Assembly (NCBI GenBank): GCA_030998015.1
Contig: JARWMV010000237.1
Span: 682,001-746,000, forward strand
Origin: Ceratorhiza oryzae-sativae
Taxonomy: Eukaryota; Basidiomycota; Agaricomycetes; Cantharellales; Ceratobasidiaceae
Direction of reading: 5' to 3'
Length of the DNA stretch: 64,000 bases
Part shown: in pieces, positions 56,664-64,000 of the stretch
Numbering within the stretch: position 1 is the stretch's first letter
How the letters are laid out: each line of letters opens with the position of its first letter
Made by a program: the position numbers and the translations under genes
The notes under the pieces: model-generated
What the model was told of the DNA's origin: nothing
The model's input: only the letters and a program-made list of their open reading frames with translations
Database searches by the model: none

Positions 56664-57295
56664 ATGTCCGGTCGTGGCAAGGGTGGAAAAGGTCTCGGAA
56701 AGTGAGTAGCAGCGAACATTCGACCGCCATTCTTGATGTTGGCGTCGTCCCCGCCCCCCCGTTCTCCTCCTAGTTTTCAGTGCTGACTGAAGTAATTTAC
56801 CAACAGGGGTGGTGCCAAGCGTCACCGCAAGATCCTCCGAGACAACATCCAGGGTATCACCAAGCCTGCTATCCGCCGCCTCGCTCGTCGTGGTGGTGTC
56901 AAGCGTATCTCTGGTCTTATCTACGAGGAGACGCGCAGCGTCCTCAAGATCTTCCTTGAGAGTGAGTTCGAATGTCCTGTCTCGTTTCCGCTTGTGCTCT
57001 GCCCATGCTGGTGACTGCTTGTACGGGTGGAAGAGGGGGGGGGTGCCCACATCCCTATCGGTGGCTTGAGCCTTGACTCCAACACGTTGCTGACTTGTCT
57101 TGCACTGCTTTCCTACGTATAGACGTTATCCGCGATTCCGTTACTTACACGAGCACGCGAAGCGCAAGACTGTGACTGCGCTTGATGTGGTCTATGTGAG
57201 TAGTTCAGACACAACGCGCTCTTTGATCCTCCCCTGACCATCGCTCGCAGGCCCTCAAGCGTTCGGGACGTACCCTCTACGGGTTCGGAGCCTAA
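56664..57295 (+). CDS. H4: histone H4, with a one-base frame break in exon 3
   Basis: Core nucleosome histone. Exons 56664-56701, 56807-56961, 57123-57195 and 57251-57295 read [74 protein letters not shown], then [15 protein letters not shown] and [14 protein letters not shown]. The exons total 311 nt, one short of the 312 nt for 103 codons. The break is at 57150-57151: the Thr codon before the GAG CAC codons has only two bases. As printed the protein would turn to STRSARL and stop, losing the last third of the fold. All other residues match the near-invariant H4 sequence. Either the base was lost in sequencing/assembly or this copy is broken. No H3 gene is beside it. Confidence 0.93.
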
Positions 57296-57610
57296 AATAT
57301 CGCGTTTTTGCTGCGCTATGCATCATTTTTCTGTGCTATTTCCTGTAATTATACTGTCCTAAGTCTGATGTTTCAATATATCGCGACTGTTTTATTCATC
57401 TGCGCTACCCATGGGGAGTGATTGGCATTCAACCTCAGCCACATGAAGCACGTGTGATGGTCACCGGGGCCGATTCCATGCCTCAAGTGTCGACAAATTA
57501 GGCTAGTTCCACAGAACAAATTGCATTGTTCTGCCACTCCAACATAACACATTATTGAAGGCTCAATTCAGTATATTCATGGAGGTAGTGGGGTGTATGC
57601 GCGAAAATAG
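57296..57610. other. convergent intergenic region
   Basis: 3' regions of H4 and the dehydratase gene. I see no hairpin of the metazoan histone type, as expected for a fungus with polyadenylated histone mRNA. Confidence 0.4.
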
Positions 57611-58721
57611 CTAGTTCTTCTTAGTTGGCAAACCGGCCAATCTCATTTTTACGCTAATTTCGAAAAGATAGTCCAGACACTGCTCCAAGTCATATCAGAC
57701 GTGTCCTCTTGCTTCAAAAGACAGCGCACGCACCTCAGTTTGAGTCTTTGCTTTCTCCCAGTCAGCGCCTGCAAATAGCGCTTTTATCAAAAATCCACAC
57801 GAGATAGGAAGATCCAATGAACCTACCCCACACATAGACACCATGATGACGAACAAGCACGCCAGCAGCGTCGGGGTGCTTGATCATTGCCTGCAAGGCC
57901 AAAGGGCTCGATCAGGTAGTCAACCGCCAAAACCGAATCATTACTCGCCTGCGCCATGCTATCTTTCAAGTCCTCTTCAAAGGGCGTGTTCTGAATGATT
58001 GGCACGACCAGAGTATCCAAATAAGACAACGCCTTGCCCATTCCCCCTAGTCGGACACCTTTTATCATCTAAACAATATATGGTTGTCAGATCCTATATA
58101 CAAATAAGCTGCTATCCAACATAACTCACCTCCTGGTGTGATACCTCCCACACATCCCCCTCCCAAAGCAAAGTCGCCATAACAGCATGTTGAGAATGTG
58201 TGTGGACACAGCTTCCGGCCTCTCTCAAATCAAAAGCATTCCAGAACAGGGGTGTGCATGCGGACTCTTTAAGCGGCTGGGTAGGCTTTCGGAGGAAGAT
58301 ATCAGGAGATGGACGAGGAAAGGGCAGAACAAAGATGTGTTCAGGCTTGATGCGTTCTTTCTGAACACCAGAAGGGGCAATATATACTTTGTCCCTGGGC
58401 AACATGAGGCAATAATATGTCTTCCATAGTTGAGGAGCACGGTGAGACATACCCTTGCCTAATGCTGATCCCCCCTCCGGTTCCGGTGACCCAACCCAAG
58501 TGATAAAAACTTTTTGCGTATGTTATTGAAACGTATCAATCATCCATAAACCAACGATAGTCTCACGATGCGCATAGACTCGGGATCAAGTTGGCGGGCT
58601 GAGAGAGCACCACATTGAGATCTCAGTCATAAAAATCCCCTTTATCAACACTCAGAGAGCGTACATGTTCAGGATCAGAGGATCGGATAAGCGCATCAGC
58701 CTCCACTTGGCTGTACGTCAT
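57611..58721 (-). CDS. mde1: methylthioribulose-1-phosphate dehydratase (MtnB/Mde1)
   Basis: A class II aldolase-fold enzyme of the methionine salvage pathway, converting methylthioribulose-1-phosphate to the diketo compound. The start at 58721 reads [19 protein letters not shown]. Conserved exons give [56 protein letters not shown] and [20 protein letters not shown] then [14 protein letters not shown]; the His residues there ligate zinc. Next are [40 protein letters not shown] and, after an intron, [20 protein letters not shown] with the third zinc His, then [13 protein letters not shown]. It ends GLPTKKN at 57611. All active-site blocks are present. Confidence 0.93.
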
Positions 58722-59355
58722 GTTCAATTCGGGTCCCTAGAGTGGCTCGACAACGAAAAATATTCTGTAGGACAGAGTCTGTGCAGAAATGAAGGTAGAC
58801 AGCCCAGTGAAATTCTTTTCGGACTGAAGCTTGAATAAGGCATGGTCCGCGCAGATGGCGTGATGTCGCACGTGATGGGAGGGGTTGACGAGCACGCGCA
58901 TACACAAGCTTTCACTTGCCCAGCATCTCCGGGACAACTTTTGACGGTTAGAACGAGTTAAATATTAATTTATTATTATTTTCACTCTCAACTGCGTCCC
59001 AACAGACAAGAATAGCTCCCGTAACCGCGTTGGATGATTCACTCTTCATTCCGATTCATCACCGAAATTAGAAATAAGGTCCTCTAGCAGCGTTGTAACG
59101 GCCCCGAGCGGGTATAAAAACCGATTGTTTAGATTTTTTTCTCGGCTCATGGCCAAATGCCCTCGTCCAAAACGTCAATCTTCCTCGAATTTGCGAAATG
59201 ATTTATGGGTTCAGAAATACGAAAACAGGTAGGGATAAGGATAGGAGAGTCCGATGGAACAGTCATTTTGGAGTTTTTAGGACATGTGTTTGGAGACAAT
59301 TGATTTCGATTCTGCGTAGGTAAATGTCAAAATGTTGTCCAGGCGTAGCCAAGAG
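58722..59355. other. intergenic, contains an isolated TATAAAA
   Basis: TATAAAA at 59113-59119 (+) lies 36 nt before an ATG at 59149 that opens only 27 codons (MAKCPRPKRQSSSNLRNDLW...). No further exon is evident, so I do not call a gene. Confidence 0.4.
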
Positions 59356-60120
59356 TTATTTACGGCTTAGACTCGAGTGGGCGAGTGCAAGTGCCTCAAT
59401 ATGTGCCTTTTCACGCTCCTCATCCTCGCTTTGGCAAACCTTGATCATCACTGAGATTGAATCCTATATTGTGAAGTACTTCAGTGGTTAGACCATGGAT
59501 CGATCATTGAAAGCGATCAAACCTTGAACCTCGTCTGTTCAGCGGCCGCGTCAGCCCAGAGCTTTCCCTCACGGTCGTAGCTAGCCGCGAGCTCCATTTG
59601 AAATTCCCGACAGAGCTCTTCTCTTTGGTTACAGTTGAGAGAATAGTCGTGAAGAGTGAGAACTGTGGTCTAAACTCACAACTCGCCAATGAGCATCGCA
59701 TAATCGCGCGCACCGGCTTCCAACTATGGTTCAAATTTAAGTCACACAGACTCCAGGTTGGTTACTATCCTCCATAAACATACCAACTGTCCAAGCTCTT
59801 TTTTGGTGTCTTTCAAGTGCTGGCTTTCCCTTTGCTTTTTGTTTTTAGCCACTGTGGCTACGAGGTCGATCGGATGTTAGCGCATACATCGTTGGCACAC
59901 AGAGAGGATGGGATAAAACTGGATACGACCGCGATTTCCTCCTTCAAACTCACCCTGAGCCTTGAGAAGGATGTCCATTGCCTCTTCGTTTCTACAAATC
60001 CAGTTCAGTTATGTGATGAGGCGCGCGAGGTGTGGCTCACCCATCGTAATTAGACGATTGACTTTGAGAAACCGAGCTTTCGTTAGGCTGGGTACTTTCT
60101 TTGCGCGTGTAATTTGGCAT
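59356..60120 (-). CDS. coiled-coil protein of unknown function
   Basis: A short multi-exon gene built of exons that join in phase. The start at 60120 gives MPNYTRKESTQPNESSVSQS then QSSNYDG; the next exon has NEEAMDILLKAQ. Later exons give HLKDTKKELGQLEAGARDYA and MLIGEL, then EFQMELAASYDREGKLWADA, AAEQTRF and finally DSISVMIKVCQSEDEEREKA and HIEALALAHSSLSRK, stop at 59356. The whole is helical and charged with heptad-like Leu/Ala, predicting a coiled coil of about 130-150 residues. I do not recognise the family. The regular GT-AG splicing supports a real gene. Confidence 0.55.
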
Positions 60121-60477
60121 TACTAGTGATAGTTCTGGACGACCGTGGGTGAGGGGAGGACGCGGAAGGTCCGTCGATCAAACGGAACGACGGTTTTAGT
60201 TCCGGTCTCGATAACATAATCCCGCCGGCAAAGACGAGTGGCTCAAGCTTCAGACTCATGACCGGCCTTTGGTGCGCTATAAGAAGAACTTTTCGGTGAA
60301 ATGGTGATCATGGAAAGACATCTCAATTAATGGCTCCATGTAGTTAAATAACAGTCACATATGTCATGGATTATTGGAGAAATGAATAACATATCTGGCG
60401 ATCGCAACTCTGGAGACCTATACTCAACAAGGCAAATGAGAAACTAGCACTGCAGACTATAAAATCGCGGCCTACAG

Positions 60478-60709
60478 CTACATGATGATCTCACACATGG
60501 AGAAGTTCGAACCTTTGACGCTCTCCTTGGTCTCGTTTGTGTTCTTCAACACTTCTGGAGAGGCTATCGACGTCGTTCTTGCGTCAGAGAAAACACGAGT
60601 TGTCTGATGAGAGCATGCACTAGCCTTGGGTGTTCTGATCATCGTGTTGGGTGGCGGAAGCCGCAGCAGCCTTGTTCACGATCGGAGTAGAGGCGAAGAA
60701 ATCGGCCAT
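60478..60709 (-). CDS. possible small protein gene (about 50 codons)
   Basis: An ATG at 60709 opens MADFFASTPIVNKAAAASAT then QHDDQNTQG before a stop. A candidate intron starting with GC and ending CTCCAG could join in phase to EVLKNTNETKESVKGSNFSM then CEIIM, stop at 60478-60480. Upstream on the minus strand are a CATAAAAG TATA-like box (60814-60821) and a pyrimidine-rich leader, the look of a well-expressed fungal promoter. The donor is weak, so the second half is uncertain. The Cys is five residues from the end, so it is not a CaaX pheromone box. No family recognised. Confidence 0.3.
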
Positions 60710-60813
60710 TGGGAAGGTGGTAAAATAAAGATACGCAAGAGTGTACAGGAGAGTGTGCGGGAGTGGTGGGTCTCAAGCTGTTGAATGGAGAGCTCTGGAG
60801 GCACTTTCTAGCT

Positions 60814-60821
60814 CTTTTATG
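60814..60821 (-). promoter_or_regulatory. TATA-like box upstream of the possible small gene
   Basis: CATAAAAG on the minus strand, about 105 nt upstream of the ATG at 60709, followed by a CT-rich stretch. Confidence 0.35.
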
Positions 60822-61635
60822 TTCCTCATATCATGCGCGTGTGGCTGGTGAACCATACCGGGTAATTGATACTCAGGCAAGTCATCGATAGCTGTATGCT
60901 ACTCATTCCAAAATGTTTTCCTCTCGGCATCACATAGCCCTGGCACGTAATAATTGTATGATATTCTATGCGCCCATCATATGCTTCGCAGCTCTCGTGA
61001 AATCTCGGCTCTTGTGGTGCTTAGTAGCGGATCGGCGCTTTCGCGCTGTTGTGGGTAAGTATCCCCACGCTGGCGTGGCGCTTCGCCCGCCTGTGTTGGC
61101 AGTGCTTTGCACGCTGGAGCTGGGCGACGATTAGTCGGGATAAACCCATACGCAGTAGGAAACCCATTCACGCACCAGATCGGCCAATGCAAGTCATCGG
61201 CTCGCCGATGTGTGGCGTCAATGCGTTCATCATGCCGTGTGAGCCGCCGATACAGTGATCCGGGCAATTTGATTGGCATGCGTTTTCATCTTCCCTCGGG
61301 ATTAAGACGGAATAAAGCCTACTCATACACAGCCAATAAAACCAGGCCATGATTCACAAAGAACACGGTGGCAGCGTGGTAACATCATGGTGACAATAGA
61401 CAGATGGATAAGATAAAGCACGATGCTTCGAGATTCGAGGATAATCTCAGTTCGCTTGCCACATGGGCCTAAGTGCATGCGCCTGTTCAGGAGATACGTG
61501 GGTAGAAATTAAACTAATAATAAACACAAACAGCCTGTATCGTACAAGATTAGAAACGAGATATCATGATTCATCTCTTTCAAAGCCTCAAGAAAGATAT
61601 CTACCACCTTTGGGAATGCATCTACAGGCGTCATG
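60822..61635. other. intergenic, no gene recognised
   Basis: Overlapping frames at 60913-61352 on both strands have no motif. A GC-rich patch at 61030-61100 contains short inverted repeats but no clear element. Confidence 0.4.
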
Positions 61636-64000
61636 TTAGAGAGGGGGGTCCTCCTCATCGCAGAAAAATGACCCGAGTTGAATTACTACATCGATCACAG
61701 CTTGGCTTTGGGCCCAGCTATTTCCAGCGGAGCGGAGTTTCTCAATCATCCTTTGTGGATGTCGGTGACATTCGACAAGGCACCCGATTTTGAAAGCTCG
61801 CGCTCTGTTCACCTCCTGGTGATCCATTTGATCAAGCATCTGCGCAGCTGTGGAGTTGGGACCATTGCACGGAGGATCTGCGCGCCCTAAGACGATGTAC
61901 AGCAGAACCCAGAAGAACGACTCGAGATCATCCATAAACGAGTGCTCGTACCGCTCGCCAGGCTGCACATCGAGCACGTTGGTAGACATGAACACTACAG
62001 TGCCCTATCCATGGAACCAGGTTAGTACATGCAGGATGATAGCATAATGCTGACGCTTACAACTCGGTAGTCGACCTTTTTAGTGCGAGGGACAGGACGA
62101 TGGGCCTTGCGGCGGCCGGCCACATGAGCTGGCCGTGACACCTTGGGGCTCGTCGGGTACACGGGTACGTAAGAGCCCCCTGTCCTTCGCCTCTTTGCAG
62201 CGGGTACGCCACTCTGGACCCTCGTTGCCTCGGGCGAGGGTGCCAAGCTAACGCGCGAGTGACCGAAGATTGTCCGGCATCGTCCGCGAAATCAGTCGAG
62301 TCCCCAGATTCTGAGCTGGCAACAGACGAACCCTCGCCATCCGAAAGGTCCTGATACATATCAAAGTCGGACAGCATCCCAGTCGGATCACGATCGAACC
62401 GGTCGAGGTACTCCCGGAGCTTGTAGTCCGAATCTACAGTTTCGCACCCGTCTTTGAGCGGTTTCCCTCCGCTTGTTCCAGCGGAGATTTTGGCCAGGGG
62501 GCAGGAGCATAATATTGCCTCCACTGATATCCCGATGAAGGATGCCCATGTTGACCAGCTGCCAGCAACCTGTTCGATGTTGTTAGCGGATCGTTGGACT
62601 TTGTGTATAGGAACCGAATTACCCATCACCCCATCCAATATACCCATAAGGAGCTCCTTCGGACTTTCAGCTGCCCACAGCGCTTTGCCCACACTCGACA
62701 ACAGGATACGTGAGTATATGCGCCGACTACGAGTTTCGGACGTTGCCTCCAGCTTTTTTGTGTTTATCGCTTCTGTAGAACAAGGGTCAGATGTGCTGGA
62801 CAACGCCAGGATAGAGCACTCACGACATGTATAGTAGCTACCATTTCCAGCGATACGAACGGCCCCCTGAATGTTCGAAAGGTTCTTGCACACAAACATT
62901 TCATCAACCCCAGGAGTCTCGTCCACACATTTCCCGCAGAGCGAACTCGCAAAACACCCACGGCTACACGACCGACTTGCGTCTCCATGCCAAGCATACT
63001 GCACGACCCCATAGACCCCGACGAGCTCTTTCAACACATCCCCCTCAGACTCGTGACCCGGATCCCGCCAAATCAATTTTAAAATGAAGCTCCTGTCGTG
63101 TAGTTCCTCAGGCTGAGACTCTTCAAACTCGCGTTTTTGACCCCGCGTTTTGAATGCCGGTCGATTGGGTTTGACCTCTGGGGACTTGAGTTGTTGTATG
63201 CGAATGACGATAGTCGCACGGTCGACGATATCTTGTCGATGACAGAGAAGCTCCACGACCTTGAACCGTACCGCAGGTGACTTTACGGCTTGACCAGCAG
63301 ATTCGGGTTCTTCCACTGCAGACTGGGGTAAATCCACGTAGTAATCGAATCGGCCAGCGCTATCCATCTTGATCGTAAAGATAGGGTCATACCCAAACCG
63401 CTCGTTATCCATCAAGAGGAGCGCCGCGACAGCCTTGGTGAACCCATTCGAGTCTTGACACACATCAATGGGAGTCGAATACAACACCCCCGCGCGGTCG
63501 AACCGCACAAACGTCGCTTCGGACCCGCAGATGGCAAGCGCATACAAGTGTCGCCGATGTATCTGGTGTGCAAACACGGCACGCGCGTCAAACGCAAGAC
63601 CCGCGACGGCGGCTTTGAGATGCGATTTGAGACGCTTGACGCGGACGGTCATGCGTATGTTTTCCCAGTGTTCGTGGCGTTCGTGAGTTTTGTCAAAGAG
63701 CACGAGGTCGGGGTCGGTCAAAAGGCTGAGTTGGTGGTCTGTTCCGATCGATTTGGGTGCGCGGTGGAGGAATGAATTGTTGGGTGTCGAGGCGATCGTA
63801 TCGATGGCTTCGTTGATGGTATTGAGAATACGACGAACAGGCGCATAGAGCTGCGCTCCTTCCTTGGCTCTAGGGATCATCCAGCGACGCTTGCTAAACA
63901 CAGGACTCTTGTGACATCGCTGAACGACAGCCCGCAATTGATCCTTGTCTCCAGCAAGAAAATGATCGACAAACGCCGGATCGCAAAAGATATGATCGCA
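61636..64000 (-). CDS. FunK1-type fungal protein kinase (5' end off right edge; frame breaks)
   Basis: A serine/threonine-like kinase of the FunK1 family, expanded in Agaricomycetes; signalling role unknown. The frame is open to base 64000, so the N-terminus is outside. The N-terminal domain shows SIGTDHQLSLLTDPDLVLFD and YALAICGSEATFVRFDRAGV. The kinase part gives RILLSSVGKALWAAESPKEL, LMGILDGVMG and, after an intron of about 53 nt with a CTAAC branch site (near 62571-62623), CWQLVNMGILHRDISGGNIM with the catalytic Asp. The DFD motif TGMLSDFDMYQD comes later. The C-lobe ends VFMSTNVLDVQPGERYEHSF and MDDLESFFWVLLYIVLG. The frame changes twice without introns: after NIMLLP at a run of five C (62497-62501) and near 62270. 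A 626-residue open frame across 62057-63937 mixes these frames. Confidence 0.85.

Noticed and set aside
57028..57042. Poly-G run in H4 intron 2
   Set aside because: A simple homopolymer within an intron; no sign of function.
60478..60709. Possible lipopeptide mating pheromone precursor
   Set aside because: The Cys near the C-terminus is at position -5, so there is no CaaX box, and the splice needed to reach it is weak.
61030..61100. GC-rich inverted repeats as a possible terminator or mobile-element end
   Set aside because: Short and imperfect; no target duplication, second end or coding content nearby.
62057..63937. The 626-residue open frame as a single exon
   Set aside because: The kinase motif HRDISGGNIM is in another frame within it, and a good 53-nt intron with a CTAAC branch site lies inside, so the frame is partly accidental.

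Overview
This is nuclear DNA from a filamentous basidiomycete, most likely an agaricomycete of the Rhizoctonia solani/Ceratobasidiaceae type. The evidence is gene-dense DNA with many 45-70 nt introns, full eukaryotic housekeeping genes (26S proteasome ATPase, histone H4, Pol alpha subunit B, Pol III subunit, prohibitin), and agaricomycete-type families (FunK1 kinase, F-box/LRR and BTB proteins, DUF6534-like membrane proteins, a DUF7918-like protein). The genus is inferred from overall gene style and was not tested. I see no virus, transposon, CRISPR array, rRNA or tRNA gene.

Layout. 1-2.4 kb: N-terminal part of an SH3/RasGEF-like protein running off the left edge. 2.4-5 kb: gene-poor. 5-12.5 kb: a DUF6534-like membrane protein, the proteasome ATPase RPT5 back to back with a CTK2-type cyclin, and an F-box-like protein. 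13-20.5 kb: a GPI-anchored-looking FAD oxidase, RNA polymerase III subunit RPC17, and a GH31 glycosidase. 21-33 kb: a second DUF6534-like paralogue, POL12, a conserved unknown, UreG, a G-patch protein, a METTL25-like methyltransferase, and USB1. 33-43 kb: F-box/LRR protein, PHB2, PQ-loop transporter, a small membrane protein, and a NiCoT nickel transporter. 43-52.6 kb: VPS37, a DUF7918-like protein, the proteasome chaperone NAS2, the syntaxin PEP12, an F-box protein, a small membrane protein, and a secreted CAP/PR-1 protein. 53-64 kb: BTB protein, phosphatidylserine synthase, histone H4, methylthioribulose-1-phosphate dehydratase, a coiled-coil protein, and a FunK1 kinase running off the right edge.

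Two functional pairs stand out. RPT5 and NAS2 are an ATPase and the chaperone known to bind its tail. UreG and the NiCoT permease together could supply and insert nickel into urease. Neither pair is adjacent, so both may be chance linkage. Several conserved genes read perfectly except for a single-base frame break (histone H4 is the clearest; also SH3, USB1, DUF7918-like and FunK1). Some of these sit in homopolymer runs, which points to sequencing or assembly error more than to real pseudogenes. Most exon joins given here were read by eye from splice signals and reading frame and should be treated as models.
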